Positions 1-14,200 of a DNA stretch of 64,000 nucleotides are shown in pieces. The translations under genes were made by a program, and so were the position numbers. This DNA comes from Cornus controversa (Eukaryota; Streptophyta; Magnoliopsida; Cornales; Cornaceae). The stretch lies in NCBI GenBank assembly GCA_026545225.1, contig CM048849.1, positions 55,137,836-55,201,835 on the forward strand, read 5' to 3'. Position 1 is the first letter of the stretch; each line of letters starts with the position of its first letter. The notes below the pieces were generated by a model. It did no database searches. It was not told the origin of the DNA and worked only from the letters and a program-made list of their open reading frames with translations.

Positions 1-760
1 AAGACACATCAATGTCCAAATCAGCAGCAATAGTACTTTTAACTTTTAAGTGCCCCACAGTTCATGGTTGGGGTTAATCTAAGTTGCTCCAAGTACTTGT
101 TTGCTAGGTAAGAAAATGTGGCTTGCTTGCTAGTGTGATCTCATTCTTAAACACTGTTCATTACTCTGTTTACTTGCATGTATCCTCCAGCCACAAGCTT
201 CCTTACACACTGCAGACACTGTATCACTATCATTTTTTGTGAATTTTATATCGAACTTTTCCTTGGTTACGTACTCCCCAAGTGCAAGCCTAAAATCGAG
301 CGGATGCAAATCTCATGCCAATCTCTAGTGGTTTATTACCCAAATCTCTTGAAGGCAAAAATTCTTGGTTGTTAGAAGGATAGGTTGGACAACACAATTC
401 TCATCCCCATCTGAATCAACTAGGCTTATCATCTCATCAGAGGGACTTCACTTCAGCAAAATCCAAATAGTTTTCATCAATCTCTTGATCATCATTTGCA
501 GCCTCAAAAGGCATGTCATTTCCTTCATCTACATGGTTCTCATTTGCTTGTTCAACATGGTCAGGGTTTTTTACCCATTTAGTTGTCGTGCAACAATGTA
601 GATATGGATTTCCTTGACTTCCTTGTATGGCTCATGAGCACACAACCTGTTAACTACATCTAGGTCAAACTTAATTTCTTTGAATCCCTCCCCACCATGT
701 ACATTGAGGATTAAATAAGCCTCACTAATCACCCCATATCCAAGCAGGTCTGCCATATCT
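1..760 (-). pseudogene. MULE (MuDR-type) transposase N-terminal fragment, runs off the left edge
   Basis: Reading the minus strand from 756, a segment beginning MADLLGYGVISEAY resembles the N-terminal domain of plant Mutator-like transposases. An acidic linker follows (about 600-430). Then comes a stretch matching the MuDR DNA-binding domain (Pfam DBD_Tnp_Mut): LALGEYVTKEKFDIKF, then KND and VCKEACGW (about 310-190). Further down, LANKYLEQLRL (about 110-60) matches the region after the WRC-type zinc motif. These segments are in different frames with stops between them, so the gene is broken. No terminal inverted repeat is visible because the element continues beyond position 1. This is a decayed cut-and-paste transposase with no expected activity. 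Family call is by motif resemblance only. Confidence 0.7.
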
Positions 761-1137
761 TGGGCTTCCTTGAGTGCTTTTTTGGTTTAAAAAAATATTA
801 TTCTTTATTTATTAGGTGTGATTTATCAATGATAGGAGTACTTAGAAGATGAAGGTTGGGTTTGAGTAGATTGAGGTGAAAAACGGGTCATCACAATTAA
901 TCCAATGAATAAATGGGTGCCATGTTTGAATTTTAAGAGTGAGCAAGCTCTGCTTAAATTAACTTGTTTTGAATACAAAATTTGCGAAAGGGCTATATCA
1001 CCAAGCTGCTTCTATTTACAATAGTCATTAAAAAAAAATTAAAAAATCCTAAAATAAAATTATAGTAGCTAGTCAAGTGTGACAATTTGATTTGGTAAAA
1101 CATGATCAAAAGAAAGAGAATATAAAGGCTTTAAACC
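761..1137. other. Intergenic, nothing recognised
   Basis: AT-rich DNA between the MULE fragment and the TDM1-like pseudogene. I see no coding frame, repeat border or RNA gene here. Confidence 0.5.
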
Positions 1138-1910
1138 ATAAGAGCTTCATCTGAAGATAGATGATTCGTATGCAAAATGATTTGAGCGTGCTATTCAGAT
1201 ATTCACTGAATTAGAATCAAACTCTAGTGTGAAGTGAAAGCCCATTCTTGGGGAAGAAGAGAGCGAGCCATAAGTAAATTCGATCTCTTCCCACATCCCT
1301 TGCGGAATATCTCAATTCAACCCAGGAACTCCAAAGCCTAAGCCAGCCTACTGTGGGAAATATGGAACACCACCACTACCAGGAATTTTGTGTAAAAGTA
1401 AGAAGAGTTGGGCAGATATGGTTGAAGAAGATGGACAAGAGTTATTAATGGAAATTCTGATTTTCCAGAAAATGCATGGGTTCACAAGAATCTTCATATT
1501 CTTTCCATACTCCAACTTCCAACATGATTAGTCAAACATATTTTCCACAGGATCAGATTGAGAATCTAAGCCAAAAGATTGAATCATTCAATTTGAAAGA
1601 TGGATATTATTATTATTATAGGCAACCTCAGAATGATCGTTCATCAAGGAATCAAACAGTGCAACGGACAGAGCAGATAGCTTATGTTTGCCACCATTGC
1701 CGAAGGAAGCCTTTAATTTTAAAAGTCATAACTCTTTGTTGTCTAATGCTTCATAAGATTTCATGAGAAGAAACAGATTACAGTTTTCCAGGACATAACT
1801 CCTGAAAGTCCACAACCTTTTGAATTTGATTTTATATTACACAAAAAAAAGAAAGAGAACATAGTGGTGTTCCTTGTGTTATTGCTGCATGTTCTGTACA
1901 TACAAGAGTA
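1138..1910 (+). pseudogene. Degraded partial copy of the TDM1/POLLENLESS3-like gene (last exon plus 3' UTR)
   Basis: The stretch is a diverged copy of the last exon of the intact gene at 34445-38163 in the same orientation. Matching blocks include AGAGCTTCATCTGAAGATAG (1140 vs 36596), the NLSQKIESFNLKDGYY coding block (1560-1615 vs 37858-37906) and the 3' UTR around CCTTGTGTTATTGCTGCATG (1872 vs 38278). It lacks an internal part corresponding roughly to 36756-37534, joined near CTTG/CAGAATATCT, and has smaller indels and frame breaks. Everything that matches lies inside one exon, so the copy cannot be classed as processed or segmental. It ends tail-to-tail with the zinc-finger exon at 2006. 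Non-functional. Confidence 0.85.
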
Positions 1911-2005
1911 ATCGGTATTATTCACATCTAAAACCAGTAATGTATATATGCAACATTTTACTTGAAGCAAGTAACAAAATAAAAGTACTGTACATGTACT
2001 ACTAT

Positions 2006-2254
2006 TTAGACAAGTTTCTTGTAGCACTTGTCTCTGTGCTCCAACATTTCTTTCGGATCATCAAAGCCATTGCCACAATGTGGGCAAAAAGCATTTATGT
2101 AATGGAAAGGGTCTGGGAGGTGGTTCTTACTCTCTTTTGATGCCTTAAACTTGTAATGTCCCTCCACCTTTTTTGAAGAATAGAAGAGTTTCTCCAATCC
2201 CTTGGCTTCGCAAGCAAAACACTTGAAGGTCGGAGGATTCTGGTAACTGAGACC
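2006..2254 (-). CDS. Last exon of the chimeric gene: zinc-finger tail
   Basis: Acceptor is ATGCAG|GGTCTC, in phase 0 with the preceding exon, and the stop is TAA at 2008-2006. The 82 residues contain FKCFAC (CxxC) with later histidines, then a C-x2-C-x12-H-x3-C pattern starting at CPHCGNGF and ending EHRDKC. This is a plausible C2HC finger. It is not part of OLA1. I do not recognise the parent protein of this tail. Confidence 0.6.
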   Translation of the reverse strand, partial: GLSYQNPPTFKCFACEAKGLEKLFYSSKKVEGHYKFKASKESKNHLPDPFHYINAFCPHCGNGFDDPKEMLEHRDKCYKKLV

Positions 2255-5200
2255 CTGCATAACGAAGATGTCCATCATCAACAACAGAGAGTAACAAGTG
2301 TTACTTTTCACAGCAGCAACTTGCAACAACTTACTCTGGCAAACAGCGGTGAGTAGACTGCACGGGGTTGGGAGCAGTTGCTAGTCAACATTTGTATGAT
2401 AGTACGCTTGATCTTCAAACAAAAAAATAGAAATTTTGTAATATAAGAATTCAAAATGATGTCCATTGCACTACACGTAATGATTTTATCATTTTAAGAA
2501 ACTAGTAAAATACGCAAGGGCTTCGCAACTGAAAACCTTTTTAAAGGACAATATGAAATGAAAACAACTTTTTTTCCATATATGACTATCAAATTATTAC
2601 TCTGTAAATATAAAATAAAGTCTCAAGTCTTAGTTTCCATTCTATGTTTGGAAACAATGTCCACGTATAGCATGTTTATATCAAATAAACCTTCAAAACA
2701 TATTATTTTGAGCTGACATTACATTTTTTATGAATAAGATGCGGAAGCCAAAGATGTTAATATAGAAAATGTATGGGAGAATTTGTAAAATTCAAAACTA
2801 GATAGTAATTTTGTTTCCAGATGTGCATAGAACACTTAAGTTTATTCACACAGCATCATATAGCCAAATAGACAGTTAAAACTACTATTTCCTCCTTTAT
2901 GGATTTCTTTCTATCAAAGAGTTATGTGGTTTTTTGGATGATAACAAGAACTTAATTTTCTGACACCATAAAGCTCTTCCTAGTTATGTGCTTGCAAAAT
3001 TACAAGAAATATGACCATTTTAGCTTCCAGTTACAGAGCAATAGTAAACAACACGTTTAGTGAGTTGCAGAGCATCAATTTCACTGAAAACAAGAAAACA
3101 CTACCAGCAATGTGTTTATATGAGTAAAAGTGGCTGTGAAAGCAATGCTGGACAATAGGATGAATGGCTTTTTTGATTGTGAAGTAACATCTGGATTGGT
3201 ATTGTAGTAAACTTAAGGAATACAGAGAGAAGTGTCCTAAAACAGAAAGCTAAGAGCATGAGCTTCACAAGATAATGAGAAAATAAAAAAATGAATCAGC
3301 AAGAAAATCCAAGCAATGCTTGCATATAGCTTAATAAAATAAGGGAAAAGAAAAAGGGAAAAAAAAATCAACTAAAATAATACCTCATCAGGGCCAGCAA
3401 TGAAAAAACTTATGGCATTAATGGCTGAGAAGCCCGTCTTTATGATCTTCGGAAGGGCACTGTAACGAAGTAAATCTAAGTTTTTTTTTTTTTTTTTGGT
3501 AATGAAGTAAATCTAAGTTAGCCAAGCAATTTATAAACTACACAACTAGCTTTTAACTAACCTTTTTACATTGTCTGAAATACTAATATAAAATTTTAAC
3601 TAACCTTTGTACATTGTTCTCCTCGCAATACTTTGCTGCTTCATCCGACAGCATATCAGCAATATTTCTCTCTAACGTGCAGCTGAAAGGGAAATGCTCG
3701 CCCCCATGCTCCTGCACCCTAGAATATCAAAGAAAAATGATATTAACTTCATTGAAACCCATACAGTTGGTAGAACTAATTAGCTGTAGTACTCGCTGAA
3801 TGTCCAATTGAAACAGATACAAAACTTCAGTCCTAATAGCTTAGAGAGAGACAGAAACACTCCTGTCAAATATGTGTGAGGCAACACAATTTTAAAACCT
3901 CAGCTGAGGGTCTACAACTTGGAAGCTTTTCAATTGATTTGAGGACCCACAAATTCTAGGATTTGGGTTACACGAAATATATCTATAGATCATGAAATTT
4001 ATCTATATATACATGCATATATTTTTTTTTCAACCATTGTAATTAGCGTCTTGCTATTTACACAGCACGTCCCAATAAACGAGATGTGTTATGGACAGAA
4101 CAGTTCCAGAAGAATCAGACCAGTTGTATCCCATAAAAAAAGGCAGTTTGATACTATACACTACTCGGGTGAAGGCATATGCTAAAAATCAATGGAAACT
4201 TATTTTGTGCAGTTTCAGTTTTATGTCAATGAAGAAGTAAAATAATAGGTCACATGGATAAATGGAAAAGGGAAAATGGCAATGCTAAATTGGAATATTA
4301 AAGAAAAGAAAAGATACTCAAATTATTACTTGCAAATCAAGAATAATCATAAAGTTCGTTAGGTCAATAGAACTTAGTTGGCAAATTTCATTCAAAACCT
4401 ACAGTCTATATGTTTGTATTTTAGCTTTTAATTAGTTTCCAAAAGGTAGTTAATTAGTTGAGATCCTTCTGTCTAAGGGCAAAAGTGGAATTCAAAGCAT
4501 TGAGTAAGTACAAAAAGGTAATTACAACTTTTGATCATGCACTCACCAAATTAATGTTCATGATTAGTATCTAAATTACATGTTTTGATCTATTGATCAA
4601 AGAAGATCAAGCGAAACCTGCAGGAATGAGGTTCAAATAGGTTTTAATTTGGCTTTGGTTGGTACTTGTTCTAATGTTATTCATTATCATTTTCCTCATT
4701 TTTGGGAGTCGAAGAAATAGTAAAATGAACATTACTTTTTTATCCCTATTATTAGCTCTTGCATTATAAATTGTTTATTAGTACTTCTTACAAAACATCA
4801 GCTTAATTTCCTCATTTTTGGGAGTTGAGGTGTGATAAGTGCACAAAACATGTTATTTTATATATCAAAATAAGTCTTTAATTACTCTTTTACTTTATTT
4901 AAATATTCTTATCTTTGCATTTTGTGTTTTATAGGGGTTGATTTCCAAATAAGAAGAAAAGCAGCAGAAAAGGCCTAAAAAGGATATATATAGCCAAAGA
5001 TAAACATCAGAAGAATTGTAGAAGAGATGGTATTCTATGCAATCTACTTCACAAGAGGTCTCAAGTTCAAAACTTTGCAAAATACTTTTTACGTCTGCAG
5101 TCCAGAATTCAAATTAAAGATATGGAGATCAAATATTAGATTTTTAAATTCAAAATTTTGTATTTTGAATTTTTGTTTTTGAATTTTGAATTTTGTATTT

Positions 5201-8200
5201 CAAATTTGTATTTTGAATTTTGTATTTTAAATTTTTCCCACCTAAACCATTCCCCTCTAACTCTATAAATAGGGGGTCTTAGGGGATGGTGAAGGGAGTT
5301 AGAAATTGTAGAGAAATTATAGAAAAAAATAGTGTATTTATTTTATTGATTCAATGATGAGTAGTAGTTTCATTTATATTTGTTTGTTTTTTATTAATAT
5401 GCAAGCGTAAACATCCTTCTCAAGGGAGTGATGAAGCCACCATGGCTGAAGTATAGGTAAGTTGTTTTATTTTCTTGTCTACTTTTTCCTCCCAAGAGCA
5501 TTCTTCTACTCTTCTATTCTGGATTTTATTTTCTAAAAGTAGAGGAAGGATTCTTCGTGTTTGCCAAATAATGGTAATTCGAAGAATGCCTACCTCTGTT
5601 TACCTAGCCAATGTGCATCAGATTAAGTAAAAGAATGTCTCTCTCATATATAATCAAGTCATTCTTTTTTATTCCATATTTTCCTTCATCTTTCCAAGTT
5701 CTAATTGGATTGGTGAAGTGTATTGGTTATTGGAGGAAAAACTAGATAAGAATATAAAAAAAAAACTTTATTTATATGGATCCATGGTGGTGAATTCTCT
5801 TTCCTTGAGATTTTTTCCATCATTTGATCTAAGACATTTAATATTAGTTTTTATTATTAAATAAAAAATCAGAATTTTATTTTTTTAAATATTCATTTTT
5901 TCATCTCAAGAGAATTAGGTTTTGAAGTTTAGACTTGTTATTGATTCTCACTTGAGAGTGGTTCGACCCTGCTTACTACTATACAGTTTTTAGTAAAGTT
6001 TTTGCAGGTTTTATTATTTTTTGTACGAAGTGTAGAAAAGCAACGACAAACATCCATTATTCTACACTCGTCAAATGGCGCCGTTGCCGGGGAAGAATTT
6101 CCACTATTTTACACTCGTCAAATGGCGCCGTTGCCAAATCAAGTTTGAGAATTCGAAGCCCAAATATTCAAGACTACAATTTTTTTGGGAGCCCACCCTA
6201 ACTTTCTTTCCCTCCCTTTTATTTTTATTTATTATAGTTTTTGTTTCTTTTATTATTATTATTTTTTCTTCTTGAAAAAAAAAAAAAACAAAAAAGAAAA
6301 AAAAAATATAATATTTTTATATATATATTTTTTCCATGACAAGTTCTTATGATGCACTTCTTCTATAGATGCCACCATTCGTTGCTCTTCCAAAGGAAAT
6401 AATAACGTCATCCAGGTTCTTATGATGAATTGCTTCTGTTGATGCCACCATCACACATTCTTAGAAGAGGAACAATAGCTGTCATCCAGGTAAGTACCTA
6501 ATTCTTTTACATCATTTTTCTTTTCTTTTTAGATTAAGAAAACATAATTTTTTTTTAGGTTGATAACTTTCACATGCGAACTGTAGGATAGAATAACTTA
6601 GAAATATCCCTAAGGTCACACTTTCTTCATTTTTTTTTTATTTTTTTTTTTGTTCTTTTTTTTTATAAAAAAAAAAAGAAGAAGAAAGATCACACACTCA
6701 CTCATTTTTTATTTTTATTTTTATTGCTTATTTTGTTTGTACATCTTTAAATTAACATTTTTTTGTGAATTTTAATTTAGGATTTTTGTAGTAATGCTCT
6801 TTTTATTATTTAAAAATATTTATAAAAGTAGAGCTAACTCTTGGTAACTCCAGTGAGCACCTTCCAACTTCACAATGTCTAGGAAAGTTCTGTCTAAGGA
6901 GTGTGGACGTACCGTCATTAAGCAGGCCAAGCGCCTCTCCACACTTTCCTGGGAACTTTCCTGGTTGTGTTGTTGGCAGACCTTAACTGGTAATCCTCGA
7001 GTTACTTTAATAAACAAAAAAAACAAAAATTGTAGGAGTTGTAATTTTATTTATTTATTTTTTATTTGTTGAAAAAAATAAGAAACAAAAATTGCATTTT
7101 TTCATGCATAGTATTGAACTTTTCATGTGATTACTAATGCTTCATTTTTGTTTAATGAAAAGTTAAAGTAAATCAATTCATTCTGATTAAGGTAATATTC
7201 TTTCAACCTTCTATTTGTGCTTAATCGTTATTTTGTCCAACATTGAGGACACTATTGAGTTTAGGTTTGGGGGTATGACATTAAATTTCTAAATTTTCAG
7301 AAAAAGCGTTGAATTTGCAATTTTTTTGAAAAATGTTTTGTGATAATCGTAATTTTCACACTATGATTTGATTTTTTTTATATTAAATGTGTATAAATTT
7401 TAAAAATAAAATCTTTAACCTTTAGTGCATTAATAAGTTCATAAAAGTTAAGATTTTATCCTATCTTTCAGTTAGAACAATTTCATGAATTTCTAAAACT
7501 CAGAAGAAAAAAAAAATTCACTAAAGCCCCGTAATACGATTCGAAATTGATAAGTGATTGCATGTTAAAGATTTGACGAATAAAAGTGGAGATTTAACCC
7601 AGTGAGGTATTGTACCATTCTTTTTATTTTGAGGGTTATATGCTAATTACTCTATTTTTTCTTGAAATCCACATAATTTTGTTGATTAGTCTCATTATTT
7701 CATTCTTTTGGTCAGATATTAAGAATTCACCATATTATGCCACATAATTTGTTTTTTAAGCTCATGTATGTTGAAGAACTATACATATCCCTTAGAAATG
7801 ATTTTTGGCCATCTTTCATTATTTGAGCCTTTCAAATTTTTTTCTTAGTTATGAATTACCACTTGTTAACCAGTTGAACTTTTTGCCCATTCTTTCTTTT
7901 ATAACCATATTTTTTGTTACGGTTTTTCGAGAATGAATGTGATAATCAGTGAAGCTTTTTGGTCTAGCCTTTCTTTTATAACTATTTTTAGGTTTCCGAG
8001 AATGGATGTGATCAATGTACAAGAGGGTGAAGAAAAAAAAAAGAGAAGAAAAAAAAAAAAAAAAAGGAGGGAGTATAATTGTTGATTAGATTTTGAGAAG
8101 TGTATATAAAAAGAAGTGAAATAGAAAGTATCCAATTGACAAAATTTTGGAAGAAAAAGTTGAAAGTAATATGCTCTAAGTGAGTTAGTTCTTCCCAAAC

Positions 8201-11200
8201 ATTCTCGAATACACCTTACCATTATCATTATCACTTTTTTTTATCTTCCTTTTACCTAAAGTTACATCCTAATAAAAGTCCTTTTTGATCTTAAGGATAG
8301 TATAGTTCGGATATGGACATGACTGAGTATATTGTTGTGTGGTATAAATTCTTAATATTTGATATTCCTTTCATGAGACCAATGTATTTTCTTGAAAAAT
8401 TCGTTCTTTGTTGAAAATATGTGAGGTAATTTGCATTTGTTCTACATTATTCTACTCACATATACTTGAGTGCAAAATTAGCCAATCTCTTAGTGTTCAA
8501 TTTTGAGTGAAATATCATAAGTGAGATTTGAAATCAAAGCTAATTTTCTAAGAAAATCTAAAATGCATTTGCTTTAAAATTGAGAAGTATATTATTGGTG
8601 GCTATTCACACACACACTCTGAGTCAAGAATAGTAATGAAAATTTTTAACTTTTGAATAGTATTTAATCTTTTCTTTTAATTTTTTATTTCGCACTAAAG
8701 TAGAATGATTGAGTTATTCTTGATTTATACACATTAATAGAAAAAAAAAAAATCTTTGAGTGTTAATTACCATTTTTTGATGTTTGTGGGTATCATTATT
8801 GAAACCCTCACGAGGCTATAGCTCGTCCACTAGGGGTAACCTAGGGGTTTAAGGCCTTATTGCATATGGTAAATGCAATCGAAACAGCCTGCGAAAGTGG
8901 CACATCTTTAGTTAGGAGTTAAATAAAAGTAGCAGTTTTGTGCTCTAATATCTTTTGCTTGTATTTGCTAGAGGACTAGCAAAAGCTCGTTTGGGGGTAA
9001 TTTGATAAGTGCACAAAACATGTTATTTTATATATCAAAATAAGTCTTTAATTACTCTTTTACTTTATTTAAATATTCTTATCTTTGCATTTTGTGTTTT
9101 ATAGGGGTTGATTTCCAAATAAGAAGAAAAGCAGCAGAAAAGGCCTAAAAAGGATATATATAGCCAAAGATAAACATCAGAAGAATTGTAGAAGAGATGG
9201 TATTCTATGCAATCTACTTCACAAGAGGTCTCAAGTTCAAAACTTTGCAAAATACTTTTTACGTCTGCAGTCCAGAATTCAAATTAAAGATATGGAGATC
9301 AAATATTAGATTTTTAAATTCAAAATTTTGTATTTTGAATTTTTGTTTTTGAATTTTGAATTTTGTATTTCAAATTTGTATTTTGAATTTTGTATTTTAA
9401 ATTTTTCCCACCTAAACCATTCCCCTCTAACTCTATAAATAGGGGGTCTTAGGGGATGGTGAAGGGAGTTAGAAATTGTAGAGAAATTATAGAAAAAAAT
9501 AGTGTATTTATTTTATTGATTCAATGATGAGTAGTAGTTTCATTTATATTTGTTTGTTTTTTATTAATATGCAAGCGTAAACATCCTTCTCAAGGGAGTG
9601 ATGAAGCCACCATGGCTGAAGTATAGGTAAGTTGTTTTATTTTCTTGTCTACTTTTTCCTCCCAAGAGCATTCTTCTACTCTTCTATTCTGGATTTTATT
9701 TTCTAAAAGTAGAGGAAGGATTCTTCGTGTTTGCCAAATAATGGTAATTCGAAGAATGCCTACCTCTGTTTACCTAGCCAATGTGCATCAGATTAAGTAA
9801 AAGAATGTCTCTCTCATATATAATCAAGTCATTCTTTTTTATTCCATATTTTCCTTCATCTTTCCAAGTTCTAATTGGATTGGTGAAGTGTATTGGTTAT
9901 TGGAGGAAAAACTAGATAAGAATATAAAAAAAAAACTTTATTTATATGGATCCATGGTGGTGAATTCTCTTTCCTTGAGATTTTTTCCATCATTTGATCT
10001 AAGACATTTAATATTAGTTTTTATTATTAAATAAAAAATCAGAATTTTATTTTTTTAAATATTCATTTTTTCATCTCAAGAGAATTAGGTTTTGAAGTTT
10101 AGACTTGTTATTGATTCTCACTTGAGAGTGGTTCGACCCTGCTTACTACTATACAGTTTTTAGTAAAGTTTTTGCAGGTTTTATTATTTTTTGTACGAAG
10201 TGTAGAAAAGCAACGACAAACATCCATTATTCTACACTCGTCAAATGGCGCCGTTGCCGGGGAAGAATTTCCACTATTTTACACTCGTCAAATGGCGCCG
10301 TTGCCAAATCAAGTTTGAGAATTCGAAGCCCAAATATTCAAGACTACAATTTTTTTGGGAGCCCACCCTAACTTTCTTTCCCTCCCTTTTATTTTTATTT
10401 ATTATAGTTTTTGTTTCTTTTATTATTATTATTTTTTCTTCTTGAAAAAAAAAAAAAACAAAAAAGAAAAAAAAAATATAATATTTTTATATATATATTT
10501 TTTCCATGACAAGTTCTTATGATGCACTTCTTCTATAGATGCCACCATTCGTTGCTCTTCCAAAGGAAATAATAACGTCATCCAGGTTCTTATGATGAAT
10601 TGCTTCTGTTGATGCCACCATCACACATTCTTAGAAGAGGAACAATAGCTGTCATCCAGGTAAGTACCTAATTCTTTTACATCATTTTTCTTTTCTTTTT
10701 AGATTAAGAAAACATAATTTTTTTTTAGGTTGATAACTTTCACATGCGAACTGTAGGATAGAATAACTTAGAAATATCCCTAAGGTCACACTTTCTTCAT
10801 TTTTTTTTTATTTTTTTTTTTGTTCTTTTTTTTTATAAAAAAAAAAAGAAGAAGAAAGATCACACACTCACTCATTTTTTATTTTTATTTTTATTGCTTA
10901 TTTTGTTTGTACATCTTTAAATTAACATTTTTTTGTGAATTTTAATTTAGGATTTTTGTAGTAATGCTCTTTTTATTATTTAAAAATATTTATAAAAGTA
11001 GAGCTAACTCTTGGTAACTCCAGTGAGCACCTTCCAACTTCACAATGTCTAGGAAAGTTCTGTCTAAGGAGTGTGGACGTACCGTCATTAAGCAGGCCAA
11101 GCGCCTCTCCACACTTTCCTGGGAACTTTCCTGGTTGTGTTGTTGGCAGACCTTAACTGGTAATCCTCGAGTTACTTTAATAAACAAAAAAAACAAAAAT

Positions 11201-14200
11201 TGTAGGAGTTGTAATTTTATTTATTTATTTTTTATTTGTTGAAAAAAATAAGAAACAAAAATTGCATTTTTTCATGCATAGTATTGAACTTTTCATGTGA
11301 TTACTAATGCTTCATTTTTGTTTAATGAAAAGTTAAAGTAAATCAATTCATTCTGATTAAGGTAATATTCTTTCAACCTTCTATTTGTGCTTAATCGTTA
11401 TTTTGTCCAACATTGAGGACACTATTGAGTTTAGGTTTGGGGGTATGACATTAAATTTCTAAATTTTCAGAAAAAGCGTTGAATTTGCAATTTTTTTGAA
11501 AAATGTTTTGTGATAATCGTAATTTTCACACTATGATTTGATTTTTTTTATATTAAATGTGTATAAATTTTAAAAATAAAATCTTTAACCTTTAGTGCAT
11601 TAATAAGTTCATAAAAGTTAAGATTTTATCCTATCTTTCAGTTAGAACAATTTCATGAATTTCTAAAACTCAGAAGAAAAAAAAAATTCACTAAAGCCCC
11701 GTAATACGATTCGAAATTGATAAGTGATTGCATGTTAAAGATTTGACGAATAAAAGTGGAGATTTAACCCAGTGAGGTATTGTACCATTCTTTTTATTTT
11801 GAGGGTTATATGCTAATTACTCTATTTTTTCTTGAAATCCACATAATTTTGTTGATTAGTCTCATTATTTCATTCTTTTGGTCAGATATTAAGAATTCAC
11901 CATATTATGCCACATAATTTGTTTTTTAAGCTCATGTATGTTGAAGAACTATACATATCCCTTAGAAATGATTTTTGGCCATCTTTCATTATTTGAGCCT
12001 TTCAAATTTTTTTCTTAGTTATGAATTACCACTTGTTAACCAGTTGAACTTTTTGCCCATTCTTTCTTTTATAACCATATTTTTTGTTACGGTTTTTCGA
12101 GAATGAATGTGATAATCAGTGAAGCTTTTTGGTCTAGCCTTTCTTTTATAACTATTTTTAGGTTTCCGAGAATGGATGTGATCAATGTACAAGAGGGTGA
12201 AGAAAAAAAAAAGAGAAGAAAAAAAAAAAAAAAAAGGAGGGAGTATAATTGTTGATTAGATTTTGAGAAGTGTATATAAAAAGAAGTGAAATAGAAAGTA
12301 TCCAATTGACAAAATTTTGGAAGAAAAAGTTGAAAGTAATATGCTCTAAGTGAGTTAGTTCTTCCCAAACATTCTCGAATACACCTTACCATTATCATTA
12401 TCACTTTTTTTTATCTTCCTTTTACCTAAAGTTACATCCTAATAAAAGTCCTTTTTGATCTTAAGGATAGTATAGTTCGAATATGGACATGACTGAGTAT
12501 ATTGTTGTGTGGTATAAATTCTTAATATTTGATATTCCTTTCATGAGACCAATGTATTTTCTTGAAAAATTCGTTCTTTGTTGAAAATATGTGAGGTAAT
12601 TTGCATTTGTTCTACATTATTCTACTCACATATACTTGAGTGCAAAATTAGCCAATCTCTTAGTGTTCAATTTTGAGTGAAATATCATAAGTGAGATTTG
12701 AAATCAAAGCTAATTTTCTAAGAAAATCTAAAATGCATTTGCTTTAAAATTGAGAAGTATATTATTGGTGGCTATTCACACACACACTCTGAGTCAAGAA
12801 TAGTAATGAAAATTTTTAACTTTTGAATAGTATTTAATCTTTTCTTTTAATTTTTTATTTCGCACTAAAGTAGAATGATTGAGTTATTCTTGATTTATAC
12901 ACATTAATAGAAAAAAAAAAATCTTTGAGTGTTAATTACCATTTTTTGATGTTTGTGGGTATCATTATTGAAACCCTCACGAGGCTATAGCTCGTCCACT
13001 AGGGGTAACCTAGGGGTTTAAGGCCTTATTGCATATGGTAAATGCAATCGAAACAGCCTGCGAAAGTGGCACATCTTTAGTTAGGAGTTAAATAAAAGTA
13101 GCAGTTTTGTGCTCTAATATCTTTTGCTTGTATTTGCTAGAGGACTAGCAAAAGCTCGTTTGGGGGTAATTTGATAAGTGCACAAAACATGTTATTTTAT
13201 ATATCAAAATAAGTCTTTAATTACTCTTTTACTTTATTTAAATATTCTTATCTTTGCATTTTGTGTTTTATAGGGGTTGATTTCCAAATAAGAAGAAAAG
13301 CAGCAGAAAAGGCCTAAAAAGGATATATATAGCCAAAGATAAACATCAGAAGAATTGTAGAAGAGATGGTATTCTATGCAATCTACTTCACAAGAGGTCT
13401 CAAGTTCAAAACTTTGCAAAATACTTTTTACGTCTGCAGTCCAGAATTCAAATTAAAGATATGGAGATCAAATATTAGATTTTTAAATTCAAAATTTTGT
13501 ATTTTGAATTTTTGTTTTTGAATTTTGAATTTTGTATTTCAAATTTGTATTTTGAATTTTGTATTTTAAATTTTTCCCACCTAAACCATTCCCCTCTAAC
13601 TCTATAAATAGGGGGTCTTAGGGGATGGTGAAGGGAGTTAGAAATTGTAGAGAAATTATAGAAAAAAATAGTGTATTTATTTTATTGATTCAATGATGAG
13701 TAGTAGTTTCATTTATATTTGTTTGTTTTTTATTAATATGCAAGCGTAAACATCCTTCTCAAGGGAGTGATGAAGCCACCATGGCTGAAGTATAGGTAAG
13801 TTGTTTTATTTTCTTGTCTACTTTTTCCTCCCAAGAGCATTCTTCTACTCTTCTATTCTGGATTTTATTTTCTAAAAGTAGAGGAAGGATTCTTCGTGTT
13901 TGCCAAATAATGGTAATTCGAAGAATGCCTACCTCTGTTTACCTAGCCAATGTGCATCAGATTAAGTAAAAGAATGTCTCTCTCATATATAATCAAGTCA
14001 TTCTTTTTTATTCCATATTTTCCTTCATCTTTCCAAGTTCTAATTGGATTGGTGAAGTGTATTGGTTATTGGAGGAAAAACTAGATAAGAATATAAAAAA
14101 AAAACTTTATTTATATGGATCCATGGTGGTGAATTCTCTTTCCTTGAGATTTTTTCCATCATTTGATCTAAGACATTTAATATTAGTTTTTATTATTAAA

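Noticed and set aside
6075-6275. Open frames inside the Gypsy internal region (also the copies near 7917, 10245 and 12087)
   Set aside because: They read the primer site and T/A runs, show no retroelement domain, and are identical because the array is duplicated.
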